Assembly: GCA_009780185.1 (NCBI GenBank) | Contig: WRAN01000007.1 | Coordinates: 62,001-126,000, forward strand | Reading direction: 5' to 3' | Source: Defluviitaleaceae bacterium | Lineage (GTDB): Bacteria > Bacillota > Clostridia > Lachnospirales > WQUN01 | DNA length: 64,000 nt | Shown here: one piece after another, positions 1 to 8,933 of the stretch | How positions within the stretch are numbered: position 1 is the first letter of the stretch | Layout of the letters: every line of letters begins with the position of its first letter | The notes under the pieces: generated by a model | The model's database searches: none | What the model was told of the DNA's origin: nothing | Seen by the model: the letters and a program-made list of their open reading frames with translations, nothing else | Position numbers and translations under genes: made by a program

Positions 1-991
1 TGTTGATGGTGTCAAGCTCATAATGTAGGCGAGGATGATGTTCCCCAGCTTTGTCACCGTAGCGTTCTTCTAAGCCTAACTCGCATAGCTGTTTTATATA
101 GTCGTAAGCGTCAAGGCCGCCTGGGACTTCAAATATCGGGAGTTTGTATTCGTTAAACTTTATTTCTACATTGCAGCGGTCGGCTATTTTTTGGGTGTTT
201 TCTAAGGCTTCTTTAGCGTAGGAGAAGAGGTTGTACATTTCTTCTTGGGTTTTTAGATAAAATTCGTCGCTATCGAAGGACATGCGGTTTTCGTCCAGCA
301 TGGTTTTGCCGGTTTGGATACATAATAATACTTCGTGGGCTTTGGAGTCTTCTTTGTTGATGTAGTGGACGTCATTGGTTGCTACTAGAGGGATGCCGGT
401 TTCGGCCGACATGCGGATTAGCTGCTGGTTTATTGCTTGCTGATCTGCCATGTTGTAATCTTGGATTTCTAAGTAAAAGTTGTCTTTGCCAAAAATTTCT
501 TGATATTGTAAGGCTCGCTCTACTCCGGCCTCATAGGTGCTGTTTTGTAATACGCGAGCTACTACGCCGGATAGACAGCCGGATAGGGCTATTAGGCCGC
601 TGCTGTATTGGCGGAGTAATTCTACATCTACTCTTGGACGGTAGTAGAAGCCTTCTGTAAAGCCTAGGGATACTAGTTTCACAAGGTTGTGGTAGCCCTC
701 AAGGTTCTCGGCTAGTAGGACTAGATGCTGGTATACTCCGTCCGAGGTTTGCTTTTTTTCGTGGCGGGAGCCTGGGGATACGTATACTTCACAGCCTAGT
801 ATGGGTTTTATTCCAGCATCTACCGCGGCTTTATAGAAGTCTATTACACCATACATTACTCCGTGGTCGGTTATTGCTAAGGAGTTCATACCGTAGGATT
901 TAGCTGTGGATACCAGTTCTTTAATCTTGGCTGAGCCATCTAGAAGGCTGTATTCTGTATGGACGTGCAAATGGATGAAGGGTTTTGTCAT
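1..991 (-). CDS. dnaE: DNA polymerase III alpha subunit, N-terminal part (cut by window edge)
   Basis: Replicative polymerase subunit of the DnaE type. Only the first 330 codons are present; the gene runs off the left edge. The protein opens MTKPFIHLHVHTEYSLLDG, the start of the PHP domain (HxHTxYSLLDG), followed by an AITDHGVMYG-like metal-site segment. Further on, LDAYDYIKQLCELGLEERYG and RLHYELDTI match the DnaE region leading towards the polymerase core. The ATG is preceded by AGGAAAA. The dnaE call is preferred over PolC because the PHP domain is at the very N-terminus with no exonuclease insertion. Sure of the family. Confidence 0.93.
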   Translation of the reverse strand, partial: MTKPFIHLHVHTEYSLLDGSAKIKELVSTAKSYGMNSLAITDHGVMYGVIDFYKAAVDAGIKPILGCEVYVSPGSRHEKKQTSDGVYQHLVLLAENLEGYHNLVKLVSLGFTEGFYYRPRVDVELLRQYSSGLIALSGCLSGVVARVLQNSTYEAGVERALQYQEIFGKDNFYLEIQDYNMADQQAINQQLIRMSAETGIPLVATNDVHYINKEDSKAHEVLLCIQTGKTMLDENRMSFDSDEFYLKTQEEMYNLFSYAKEALENTQKIADRCNVEIKFNEYKLPIFEVPGGLDAYDYIKQLCELGLEERYGDKAGEHHPRLHYELDTIN

Positions 992-1102
992 TCCGTTTTT
1001 CCTCGTTTCTTAGAAGCTGTATTCAACTTCGACAATGACGCATTTGTGCGACGGAAATTCTACTTAAATATATTACCGCAGATTCAATAAAAATCATATA
1101 TC

Positions 1103-1147
1103 GCGAATTAATTCAAAATCAGTCACGTCTTTCTTCATTTAATTCGC
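1103..1147. repeat. short inverted-repeat element (GCGAATTAA hairpin)
   Basis: A perfect 9-bp inverted repeat GCGAATTAA / TTAATTCGC encloses a 27-nt loop upstream of the first PIG-V-like gene. The left arm and following bases (GCGAATTAATTCAAAATCAGTC) recur with two differences at 22551, upstream of the S-box promoter. This suggests a small dispersed element. No T-run follows, so it is not a terminator. Confidence 0.4.
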
Positions 1148-1184
1148 TATTACTGGTAGAATATTGTCAAGAGGTGAAATAATC

Positions 1185-2534
1185 ATGGATAAGCTTAGAG
1201 GAATATCCACAACCATCCTAGAAATTGTGGATAACATTTCAATTGTGGCAATGATTGGCATTGGGTCTTGCGCGGTTATATATTTTCTTTTTTTTCAGTG
1301 GCTGGGGTATCAGGAAGCTATGGAATTTCGAAGGCACCTCCCCGCACTTTTTTCAGTTATTGCATTTATGTATGGTGTCTATCGGACGGTTCCCGTTTTG
1401 GAAGATTTTTGGGGGCTTACTCGTACTCGGATTAATATCACTCACCCTATATGTGTTTATATTGGGATTGGGCTATGGGTTTTATTTCTTAACTCTCTGA
1501 TTATTGCTTTCGGTTATGACCCTGAAAATATCGTTCCTTTTCATATGATTTTGGAAAACTTTTTTGGGCGGTATGGCAATGATACCCCTCATTATATTTC
1601 TATTGCCCAGCGGTGGTATGAAAACAGCCTTTGCGAACATCGCCTTAATATTGTGTTTTTCCCCCTTTACTCAATTTTTATTAGGGTTATATATTTCGTG
1701 TCACCTAGTTATATGTTTGCGGCTTGGGCTGTAAGCAATTTTTTTGCTGTTGCCAGTGGGGTTATGTTTTATAAACTAGTGCTGCTGCTTGCTAATGAGA
1801 AAGAGGCGCGGCTCGCCGTCAAATTCTTGTATATACTGCCTTCTGCGTTTTTCTTTATTGTGCCGCTTACCGAAAGCTTGTTTTTATTCCTTTCAATTGG
1901 GGTCATTTATTATGTGTTGAAGGGGAAACATGTACATGTTTTTGCTTTTGGCCTGCTGGCGACACTGACTCGTTCCGCGGGGGCACTTCTATTTATTCCT
2001 GTGGCATGCGAGCTTCTCAGGGGGTTTAACCGTAAAGACATTGCAAAGTTTGCTTGTTTGCTGGCATTTCCACTTGGTATGGGGATTTATCTTCTTATCA
2101 ATTTTATGGTTTACGGTAATGCTACCCAGTTTATGGTTTATCAGTACGAGAATTGGGACCAGAGTCTTTATTTCTTTTGGCATACCATCAATTATTTGAT
2201 GGCGCATATGTTTGAATATGGACGAGATTGGGCTGTCGGGCTTGCTGGGCCTGGCGTTATTGCCTTTGGGCTTACCCTCGGGATTATTGTCTACGGAGCT
2301 AATAAAATACGGGTGTCTTTGACTATGTTTGCCTTGGGGTATTTTATTTTTGCCTTTGGGCCTACATGGCTTCTTAGTGGGCCACGGTATGCTGCGGTGC
2401 TTTTTCCTCTGGCATTGGTTGGGGCTAAAATTGCCAGTAAGAAAAAAGGCTATAATCTAGTGTTGACTATAGCCTACTTGGTTTTGTTTGCGCTGTATTT
2501 TCATGAGTTTGTTGTAGATAATTTTGTGTTTTAG
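1185..2534 (+). CDS. PIG-V-like GT-C membrane glycosyltransferase (paralogue 1)
   Basis: A 449-residue polytopic membrane protein with about ten hydrophobic segments. It resembles the PIG-V/Mannosyl_trans2 family, whose members transfer a sugar from a polyprenyl-phosphate donor on the outer membrane face. Recognisable pieces are the first extracytoplasmic loop (NDTPHYISIAQRWY, residues 132-145), FFPLY (158-162), a P-TESLF-L block and the C-terminal WLLSGPRY-A segment. The paralogue just downstream shares all of them. In the catalytic loop the usual WD is replaced by ND here. The ATG at 1185 has GAGGTG 8 nt upstream, better than a start 7 codons earlier. It converges with its paralogue, with only 10 nt between stops. 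The acceptor is unknown; teichoic acid, glycolipid or protein are all possible. Confidence 0.75.
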   Translation: MDKLRGISTTILEIVDNISIVAMIGIGSCAVIYFLFFQWLGYQEAMEFRRHLPALFSVIAFMYGVYRTVPVLEDFWGLTRTRINITHPICVYIGIGLWVLFLNSLIIAFGYDPENIVPFHMILENFFGRYGNDTPHYISIAQRWYENSLCEHRLNIVFFPLYSIFIRVIYFVSPSYMFAAWAVSNFFAVASGVMFYKLVLLLANEKEARLAVKFLYILPSAFFFIVPLTESLFLFLSIGVIYYVLKGKHVHVFAFGLLATLTRSAGALLFIPVACELLRGFNRKDIAKFACLLAFPLGMGIYLLINFMVYGNATQFMVYQYENWDQSLYFFWHTINYLMAHMFEYGRDWAVGLAGPGVIAFGLTLGIIVYGANKIRVSLTMFALGYFIFAFGPTWLLSGPRYAAVLFPLALVGAKIASKKKGYNLVLTIAYLVLFALYFHEFVVDNFVF

Positions 2535-2544
2535 TTATACTAAA

Positions 2545-3900
2545 TCACATGACCCACCCACCCATTACGTATATCCGTAGTATGGGGATAAGGAGTAATA
2601 AGAATAATGCAATTATGATAGCCCCCCTGTGGGGCTTTTTTTCTACATAATCAGCAAGAAACACAAAAGCTGGCACTAGCGCGGCGGCATATCTTCCGCC
2701 GCTCAATAGCCAAACCATAGAGAAGGAAACAAAAGTATAGCCTAAGGAATATGTGATATATCCAGCATTATGGCGCTTTATAGCGGCGTACACAATCATC
2801 CATATTACAAAGGCAAAGCCTAGGATATTGGGGCCGTGGATAAATATCATGGAGTTGTTTAGGATATTATCCATTATTATTGGTGGCATCCCGTTAAACT
2901 GCATCCTCATTGCGGCACCGAAGTATAGGAAGCCATTGTTCCAGTTGGAACTTTGGTAGTACAAAAATCTTAGAGGATCTCCGGTTATGCGCCAGTTGAT
3001 AAATAGGTAGACAATTATCCCAACCAGTATCAACAAAATGAAGAGGCCTTTTTTCAGTACCAGGTCAAAGAATTGCGTCCACTTTCCCTTCTTCATTAAG
3101 GTGAAAAGACTATAATGCATTACAAACTCTACCCCGGCAGCAGCGATTAGCACTACACCTACCATCCGTGTGGTGGTTGCCAGAGCGCCAAATATTCCTG
3201 CAAGGCACCACTTGTGAGACCGGATATAGTACAGGCTCGCGGCTGTGGTAAGCATAAATAAGCTTTCTGTGTGGGGTGCGCCGAAGAAGAATGACGTAGG
3301 AAAAATCGAGATAAGAACTACCGCCCACCATGCGGTTTTCTCACTAAAATCAAGCTTTACAAGATGGTATACATAGCAAAGCCCAGCAACATAACTAGCA
3401 AAAGATACTACATATGCCGCGGCAAAGTAGCTGCGGGTTACTAAGCTTACTAAGCGTATAAGCCATGGGTACAATGGGAAGAACACCACAAAGAGGTGAT
3501 GTCCGCCTTCGGTGTGTATATAACCTGTTTCCGCCAGCACTAGATAATGATTGGCATCCCATCTGGAGAAGCTCCTAAAAATATCTACAATAGATGTATC
3601 AAGGCCTTCCAGATGTAAGAATATATACGCAAGCATCAAGGTTACTAACCTTACCCACAGGCCAAACAGGATTATTTTTATGTTGGTTTTCCATGGTTTT
3701 ACCATCGGTGGATTAGTGGGGTGCTCGTGGGTTAAGAATAATGGCAGGTATTTCTTCGCCCATGGGCCGGAAAAGCGCCGTGCCTTTTCATATCCTAAGG
3801 CTACTAAAATAATCCGCATCACTATAGCTATTGTCACAGCCCAAAATAACAGACTTGCAATTATGGAGAACGAAATCCCTAATATATTAATCGTAACCAT
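2545..3900 (-). CDS. PIG-V-like GT-C membrane glycosyltransferase (paralogue 2)
   Basis: A 451-residue polytopic membrane protein, paralogous to the neighbour at 1185. It keeps the family loop RWDANHYLVLAETGY (residues 113-127) with the acidic WD, then FFPLYPW (140-146), HTESLFML and WLLSGGRYAAALVPAF near the C-terminus. By family knowledge it is a polyprenyl-P-sugar-dependent glycosyltransferase in the cytoplasmic membrane. The divergent gene at 4041 encodes the kind of enzyme that makes such donors, so the three genes plausibly form one module. The start is uncertain: a GAGGGAG stretch directly abuts the chosen ATG. Confidence 0.75.
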   Translation of the reverse strand: MVTINILGISFSIIASLLFWAVTIAIVMRIILVALGYEKARRFSGPWAKKYLPLFLTHEHPTNPPMVKPWKTNIKIILFGLWVRLVTLMLAYIFLHLEGLDTSIVDIFRSFSRWDANHYLVLAETGYIHTEGGHHLFVVFFPLYPWLIRLVSLVTRSYFAAAYVVSFASYVAGLCYVYHLVKLDFSEKTAWWAVVLISIFPTSFFFGAPHTESLFMLTTAASLYYIRSHKWCLAGIFGALATTTRMVGVVLIAAAGVEFVMHYSLFTLMKKGKWTQFFDLVLKKGLFILLILVGIIVYLFINWRITGDPLRFLYYQSSNWNNGFLYFGAAMRMQFNGMPPIIMDNILNNSMIFIHGPNILGFAFVIWMIVYAAIKRHNAGYITYSLGYTFVSFSMVWLLSGGRYAAALVPAFVFLADYVEKKPHRGAIIIALFLLLLIPILRIYVMGGWVM

Positions 3901-4040
3901 CTCCCTCGGTTTTGGACGAGTCCATTCTTTATTTAACCTGCTTTACATTACGTATTCATTACAACTATGTCAAGGAAATTGACGCTTATTGACGGCGGTG
4001 GTATAAAACAGGTATAAAAAAATGACAGGATGATAGTGCA

Positions 4041-4982
4041 ATGGCAGATAATTTACCTAAGATAAGTATTGTAGTTCCTTGTTATAACGAAGAAGAGGCT
4101 CTTCCGATATTTAAGGAGGCTATTATTAAGGTTGCCGATTCTATGCCTCAGGTTACTTTCGAGTATATTTTTATCGATGATGGCTCTAAAGACGGAACCT
4201 TACGTGTTTTGCGAGAGATGGCAAAGGAGAATGAGGCGTTTAAGTACCTATCCTTTTCTCGCAACTTTGGAAAAGAAGCCGGACTTCTTGCCGGCCTTGA
4301 AGCCGCCACTGGAGACTTTATGGCGGTAATGGACGCGGATATGCAAGACCCGCCAGAGCTGTTGCCGCAGATGTATAAATCTATAGTTGATGAAGGATAT
4401 GACTGTGTGGCTACTCGCCGGGTAGATAGAAAAGGAGAGCCGCCTATACGATCCTTCTTTGCCAATAGGTTCTATAAATTTATCAATAAAATATCAGAGA
4501 CTAAAATGGTAGACGGTGCCCGGGATTTTAGGCTTATGACCCGGCAGATGGTAGATGCCATCCTTGACTTAAAAGAGTATAACCGCTTTTCTAAGGGGTT
4601 ATTTAGCTGGGTTGGATTTAATACTAAGTGGATGGAATATGAGAGCATTCCCCGCTCTGCCGGCACTACTAAGTGGAATTTTTGGCAGCTTTTACTTTAT
4701 TCTATGGATGGGATAGCGGCATTTTCTGTTAAACCTTTGGCATTGGCTTCCTTCATGGGGGTTTTGTTTTGCTTTTTGGCCTTTATAGGGATTATGTTTA
4801 TTGCTGTAAGGTGGATTATTTTTGGTGACCCTGTGGCTGGATGGGCTTCCATTGTGAGTATTGTTTTGTTTGTTGGAGGCATTCAGCTTTTGTGTACCGG
4901 AATTATGGGTATGTATCTTTCTAAGGCTTACCTTGAGGTAAAAGGACGGCCTGTATATGTTGTTAAAGAAAGGTCAAAATAA
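4041..4982 (+). CDS. GtrB/DPM1-type polyprenyl-phosphate glycosyltransferase (GT2)
   Basis: A 313-residue family 2 glycosyltransferase with an N-terminal GT-A domain: SIVVPCYNEEEAL at residues 9-21, FIDDGSKDGT at 44-53, and the metal-binding DAD at 98-100 followed by MQDPPELL. Two C-terminal membrane segments (about 232-258 and 268-296) anchor it, as in YkcC, CsbB and GtrB. Members load a sugar from UDP-glucose or a similar donor onto bactoprenyl phosphate. That lipid-linked sugar is the donor class used by GT-C enzymes such as the two PIG-V-like proteins upstream. Start ATG with AGGA 10 nt upstream. Family certain; sugar unknown. Confidence 0.9.
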   Translation: MADNLPKISIVVPCYNEEEALPIFKEAIIKVADSMPQVTFEYIFIDDGSKDGTLRVLREMAKENEAFKYLSFSRNFGKEAGLLAGLEAATGDFMAVMDADMQDPPELLPQMYKSIVDEGYDCVATRRVDRKGEPPIRSFFANRFYKFINKISETKMVDGARDFRLMTRQMVDAILDLKEYNRFSKGLFSWVGFNTKWMEYESIPRSAGTTKWNFWQLLLYSMDGIAAFSVKPLALASFMGVLFCFLAFIGIMFIAVRWIIFGDPVAGWASIVSIVLFVGGIQLLCTGIMGMYLSKAYLEVKGRPVYVVKERSK

Positions 4983-5084
4983 AAAACATGCAATGGCCTG
5001 CGGATTATTTCAGGTTAATCATTTCATGAGAAATAATTAATCAACATGTAATGTTTACCTGGCTTATATCCATTGCGCATATTA

Positions 5085-5105
5085 ATCAATATTTATATAA
5101 TTGAT
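5085..5105. promoter_or_regulatory. candidate operator of the Phd/PIN pair
   Basis: A perfect inverted repeat ATCAAT-N9-ATTGAT lies about 35 nt before the antitoxin start, inside an AT-rich promoter-like stretch. Phd/YefM antitoxins usually repress their own operon by binding such palindromes, so this is the likely autoregulatory site. Inferred from position and symmetry only. Confidence 0.4.
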
Positions 5106-5138
5106 GAAAGTGCGTAAATTACATAAAGGAGGGTTATT

Positions 5139-5387
5139 ATGGTTGTTACTGCTACGGATTTGAAGACAAACTTGGGCAAGTATTTGGACTTGCTAGATAC
5201 CGATGACATAATCGTAACCCGCAATGGTCGCCGAGTGGCACGGCTTATACGAGATGAGGAAGATGTACTGGCAGAGGTGCAATCTCTCTATGGGATTCTC
5301 GCTGGTGCCGAAGAAAAAAAGGACACAGCTCAGGAAGAGAGGGCAAAACGCTATGATCGTATTGATTGGTACGAACGTAATTCTTGA
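5139..5387 (+). CDS. Phd/YefM-family antitoxin
   Basis: An 82-residue protein with the Phd/YefM N-terminal DNA-binding dimer domain: TATDLKTNLGKYLDLL (residues 4-19), then DIIVTRNGRRVARLI, the beta-strand pair typical of this family. The charged C-terminal tail would wrap and block the toxin. An ideal AAAGGAGGG site precedes the ATG. It overlaps the PIN toxin gene by 35 nt in another frame, the usual coupled arrangement. It should both neutralise the toxin and repress the operon. Confidence 0.88.
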   Translation: MVVTATDLKTNLGKYLDLLDTDDIIVTRNGRRVARLIRDEEDVLAEVQSLYGILAGAEEKKDTAQEERAKRYDRIDWYERNS

Positions 5388-5772
5388 TTATGTACTAAAG
5401 CGGGAACCTCATGCGGCGTCGGCCAAGGCGTGTATTGATATCTTAGTCAGCCGTAAAGCAAAGATATGGGTTCCTGTTAGTACCCTTACTGATGTCTTTT
5501 ATGCAACAATGCAATCTAGGCATGATACCTATGCCGCCCGTGTTATAATATCTAAGCTGCTTAACGCTTTTCAAGTTGTGGCTATAGATAAGTCTGACTG
5601 TATTAGAGCCCTGGAAATGGATATGGAGGATTTTGAGCTTGCCATTATTGCTACATGTGCTAGAAAGCTTAAGGCAGCTCATATTATTACCCGTAATGTT
5701 GAAGGGTTTCGCAATTCCCCGGTGAGCGCTATCACGCCGGAGGAGTGGGTCGCTGTATACGGGAAGGAATAG
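5353..5772 (+). CDS. PIN-domain (PIN_3 type) toxin with altered active site
   Basis: A 139-residue PIN-domain protein, the RNase toxin partner of the overlapping antitoxin. It starts MIVLIGTNVILDYVLKREPH, where the family reads LIDTNVILD. The first catalytic Asp is therefore Gly6, codon GGT instead of GAT. Other hallmarks remain: VSTLTDVFY in the middle, and DMEDFELAIIATCARKLKAAHIITRN with the C-terminal acidic pair. PIN nucleases hold one or two Mg or Mn ions with three or four acidic residues, so loss of this Asp should reduce or abolish cleavage. The start at 5353 has AGAGGG upstream; an in-frame start 43 codons earlier would overlap the antitoxin almost completely and is unlikely. Confidence 0.85.
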   Translation: MIVLIGTNVILDYVLKREPHAASAKACIDILVSRKAKIWVPVSTLTDVFYATMQSRHDTYAARVIISKLLNAFQVVAIDKSDCIRALEMDMEDFELAIIATCARKLKAAHIITRNVEGFRNSPVSAITPEEWVAVYGKE

Positions 5773-5872
5773 TTCACTAGATTCAATTCGTTCCGATACT
5801 TTGGATAAAAGCTTAGGTTTGGCAAAACTTTATAAGGAACCGTGCAAGAACGGCTCCGAGAGGAAGAATAAG

Positions 5873-7039
5873 ATGCGATTAACAGGCACTACTGCAATGG
5901 GGATTCGCTTACCTATAGTCAGCCCTGGTGATGATTTAGCGACTATCACCGCTGAGCATGTGCTGGCAGTGACTAAAGATGCTCCACTTACATCATCGGA
6001 TGTGGTTGCTGTAACGGAAGCGCTGGTGGCTAAGACTGAGGGCAATTTTGCCAGTGAAGATAACATAGCGGCTGATGTCCGTGATAAGTATGGGAATGTA
6101 GAAGTTGGACTTGTATTTCCTATGTTTTCTCGTAACCGTTTTCTCTCTGTGTTGAAAGGCATCGCTAAGGGCGCAAAGAAGCTTCATGTACTTTTAAGCT
6201 ATCCTCATGATGAGGTTGGCAATCCTATTCTTGATATTAATCGGTTGGATGAGATATCTGATGCTCTGCCACAGGGGCTGGTAAGTGCGGCTGATTTTGT
6301 AGCTATTGCCGGGGATTTTGTACATCCTTTCACCAATATTGATTATATTAAGCTGTATCAGTCTGCCGGGGATAACATTGAGATATATCTATCCAAAGAC
6401 CCTCGGGATATCTTGAAGCTTACCCCACATGTACTGGTTGGGGAGATTCACAACCGATTTATAACCCAAAGCCGCCTTATAAAAGCCGGAGCCAAGACTG
6501 TGTATACACTGTCTGATATCTTAAATAAGAGCGTAAACGGCAGTGGATTTAACTCCCAATACGGAGTGCTTGGGTCTAATCTTTCTAGTGAAGGCCAGCT
6601 AAAACTGTTTCCTAATAAAGCACCAGAGTTTGTGGCAAGACTTCAATGCATATTAAAAGAAAAAACTGGGGTAGCCCCTGAAGTTATGGTATACGGAGAT
6701 GGGGCATTTAAAGACCCGGTATGTGGGATATGGGAACTGGCAGACCCAGTCGTGTCACCTGGGTTTACACCTCGACTTGGTGGTATGCCTCAGGAGGTAA
6801 AGATTAAGCTTGTGGCTGACGTGGCAACTCAGGGCCTAACGCCAGATGAAAAGCGCGAAGCCGTTAGCCGAGTTATAAAGGATAAAGCCAATAACCCTGA
6901 TGCCTATAATGAAGGCACCACCCCGCGAGTCTATGCTGACCTCCTAGGTAGCCTTTGCGACCTTATGGGAGGTAGCGGAGATAAGGGAACACCAGTGGTG
7001 GTGGTGAGAGGGTATTTTGACGATTACACAATTGAATAA
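5873..7039 (+). CDS. CofE-like (F420-0:gamma-glutamyl ligase family) protein
   Basis: A 388-residue protein of the CofE family, which in archaea and actinobacteria adds glutamate to coenzyme F420-0. The N-terminal segment IRLPIVSPGDDLATITAEHVL, then SSDVVAVTEALVAKTEGN, matches the CofE substrate/GTP region, and PHVLVGEIHNRF, YGDGAFKDP and a C-terminal block follow. It is longer than CofE (about 250) because of a C-terminal extension. No F420 biosynthesis gene lies nearby, so the substrate may be another carboxylate acceptor. The chosen ATG has AGAGGAAG upstream; an in-frame ATG 24 codons earlier lacks a ribosome site. It converges with the cobalamin operon. Confidence 0.72.
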   Translation: MRLTGTTAMGIRLPIVSPGDDLATITAEHVLAVTKDAPLTSSDVVAVTEALVAKTEGNFASEDNIAADVRDKYGNVEVGLVFPMFSRNRFLSVLKGIAKGAKKLHVLLSYPHDEVGNPILDINRLDEISDALPQGLVSAADFVAIAGDFVHPFTNIDYIKLYQSAGDNIEIYLSKDPRDILKLTPHVLVGEIHNRFITQSRLIKAGAKTVYTLSDILNKSVNGSGFNSQYGVLGSNLSSEGQLKLFPNKAPEFVARLQCILKEKTGVAPEVMVYGDGAFKDPVCGIWELADPVVSPGFTPRLGGMPQEVKIKLVADVATQGLTPDEKREAVSRVIKDKANNPDAYNEGTTPRVYADLLGSLCDLMGGSGDKGTPVVVVRGYFDDYTIE

Positions 7040-7071
7040 GCAGTAGATTTGTCTATAGCCCCTTCTTTATA

Positions 7072-7827
7072 TCACAAACTCCACTTTGATAAGGACTCCT
7101 TCATATACTCCCCTACTTCCATTTCATAGACTTCATTTAATAAGCCGCTGGTGATTATACTGTCTATATCGCCATCGGCTTTTATTATGCCGTCTTTCAT
7201 TACTACAAAATGTGAGCTTAGGTTCATCGCTAGATTAATGTCATGTAGCACACCTACTACTGCCCTATTGCCTTCTTTGGCCCATTGCTTTAGGTAATCA
7301 ATTATCTCTATCTGGCATTTTAGGTCTAAGTGATTTGTTGGCTCATCTAGTAGGATTATTTTTGGCTCCTGAGCTAGGGCACGGGCAAGAAATACCCGCT
7401 GAAGCTGGCCGCCCGAAAGCTTTGTAATGTCCTTATCTCTTTCTGACAGAAGATTCACGGCTTCCAAAGCCTTAATTACAACATCTTTATCTTCCTTTAT
7501 GGGGCTATCTGAGATACGCCCTCTTATATGCAGATACCGCCCCATCATCACCGTATCAAATACGCTAAAGGCAAAATAGATACTTGGCTGTTGGCTCAAC
7601 ATGGCTATGTTTAATGAAATTTCGCGGCGTTTCATTTCACTGAATTGTTTGCCCATTATTTCAACCTTGCCTTTTGATGGCAGAATATTGGCAATGACTT
7701 TTAGCAGGGTGGTTTTACCACAGCCGTTGGGGCCGATAATTGACACATTTCCATTCACTTCAATTGAAATATCCCGTATTACATCTACGCCGCCATATCC
7801 GGCAGATACGTTACTTAAAGTCAGCAT
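7072..7827 (-). CDS. corrinoid/iron ABC transporter ATP-binding protein (BtuD/FecE type)
   Basis: A 251-residue ABC ATPase. Walker A is GPNGCGKTT (residues 32-40), the Q-loop SQQPSIYFAFSV, the signature LSGGQ (137-141), Walker B IILLDE (157-162) and the H-loop VLHDIN. It matches the FecE/BtuD group that powers FecCD-type permeases. It is the last gene of the cobalamin operon, separated from its permease and binding-protein genes by four biosynthesis genes. The start lies 1 nt after the cobD stop. By context it energises cobinamide/cobalamin uptake. Confidence 0.88.
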   Translation of the reverse strand: MLTLSNVSAGYGGVDVIRDISIEVNGNVSIIGPNGCGKTTLLKVIANILPSKGKVEIMGKQFSEMKRREISLNIAMLSQQPSIYFAFSVFDTVMMGRYLHIRGRISDSPIKEDKDVVIKALEAVNLLSERDKDITKLSGGQLQRVFLARALAQEPKIILLDEPTNHLDLKCQIEIIDYLKQWAKEGNRAVVGVLHDINLAMNLSSHFVVMKDGIIKADGDIDSIITSGLLNEVYEMEVGEYMKESLSKWSL

Positions 7828-7828
7828 C

Positions 7829-8887
7829 TTATAGAGAGCTCCTTATAGCGTCCAAAAATTTTTTGTTATTTGCTTTTGTAGAAACCGCTACGCGGTAATA
7901 GGTGTTATCTAACCCATGATAATTACCACATGAACGGATTCGCACGCCTTTATCATCAAGGGCCTTACGCAAATCAAAAGAAAATGGACTTTGAAAGAAT
8001 ATGTAATTGGCTGATGATGCATAAACCAAGTAACCGAGGCAAGCCAACTCACGTTCGACTATGTTACGCTCCTTTGCTACATGCACTACCGTTTCCCCGA
8101 TGAAGGTTTTGGCATCCTCAAGGGCTGCAATGCCCGCAGCCTGCGCCAAGTTAGACACGGCCCAGTCTGTCCCGTGAAAGTACAGGCTGTTAATCAGGGC
8201 TTTATTGGAACACATGGCATATCCAAGACGGACACCAGGCAAGGTGAACATTTTTGTAAAGGCTTTTAAGATAACAAGATTAGAGTATTTATCAAGAAAT
8301 ACTTTGCTGGTTTGAATATTACCGTCCTTAGCAAAATCCATAAAACATTCGTCAATGGCAACCCATGTCCCAATTTTGTTACAGCAGTCTAGTAATTTCC
8401 TAATCAAGCCCGCTTCCGTAATTTTTCCGGTGGGATTATTGGGATTACAAACATACACTAATCTAGGCTTTTCGGTTTGCACCGCATTAATAAAATCTTC
8501 ATCTAATGCGAAACCGTTTTCTTTGCTGGTAAAATAGCGGCATACTTCCGCGCCATATGACTGTGCTGACCTTTCATAATCAGCAAAAGTAGGGGCGCAA
8601 ACCATAATTTTCGATGCGCTTGTTGCCCTTGGGAGACGAAAAATAATATCTGACGCGCCATTCCCAAAGATAATCCAATCAGGATTAACACCTTCAAATA
8701 CTGATGTTTTTTCACGAAGCAATGTAGAAAAGTTATCGGGATAGCGGTTGATATTAGGAATTTCGCGGATAATCGCTTCCGCTACATTTTTTGGCAGCCC
8801 TAGAGGGTTTATGTTTGCGGATAAATCAATGATATTCTCATTGCCTTCTTCAAAAACAGCATTGCCGCCATGGCTATATTCATACAT
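7829..8887 (-). CDS. cobD: L-threonine-O-3-phosphate decarboxylase
   Basis: A 352-residue class I/II PLP enzyme related to HisC. It supplies (R)-1-amino-2-propanol phosphate for the cobalamin side chain. The opening MYEYSHGGNAVFEEG is typical of this family; NPNNPTG lies at residues 148-154, the PLP phenol-binding Asp in AIDECFMDF (about 179), the Schiff-base Lys in KAFTKMF (about 212) and R-LGY follows. Start 8887 is chosen because GGAGG lies 9 nt upstream; 10 further in-frame codons (FRRRRRYGF) lack support. It works with CbiB, encoded directly upstream in the same operon. Confidence 0.9.
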   Translation of the reverse strand: MYEYSHGGNAVFEEGNENIIDLSANINPLGLPKNVAEAIIREIPNINRYPDNFSTLLREKTSVFEGVNPDWIIFGNGASDIIFRLPRATSASKIMVCAPTFADYERSAQSYGAEVCRYFTSKENGFALDEDFINAVQTEKPRLVYVCNPNNPTGKITEAGLIRKLLDCCNKIGTWVAIDECFMDFAKDGNIQTSKVFLDKYSNLVILKAFTKMFTLPGVRLGYAMCSNKALINSLYFHGTDWAVSNLAQAAGIAALEDAKTFIGETVVHVAKERNIVERELACLGYLVYASSANYIFFQSPFSFDLRKALDDKGVRIRSCGNYHGLDNTYYRVAVSTKANNKKFLDAIRSSL

Positions 8888-8933
8888 AAATCCATACCTC
8901 CTTCGTCGGCGAAACAAATCGGATATTTCACAC

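Noticed and set aside
5224-5352. Longer PIN toxin starting inside the antitoxin gene
   Set aside because: The 43 extra residues are out of frame with the Phd gene, match no PIN N-terminus, and a better start with AGAGGG lies at 5353.
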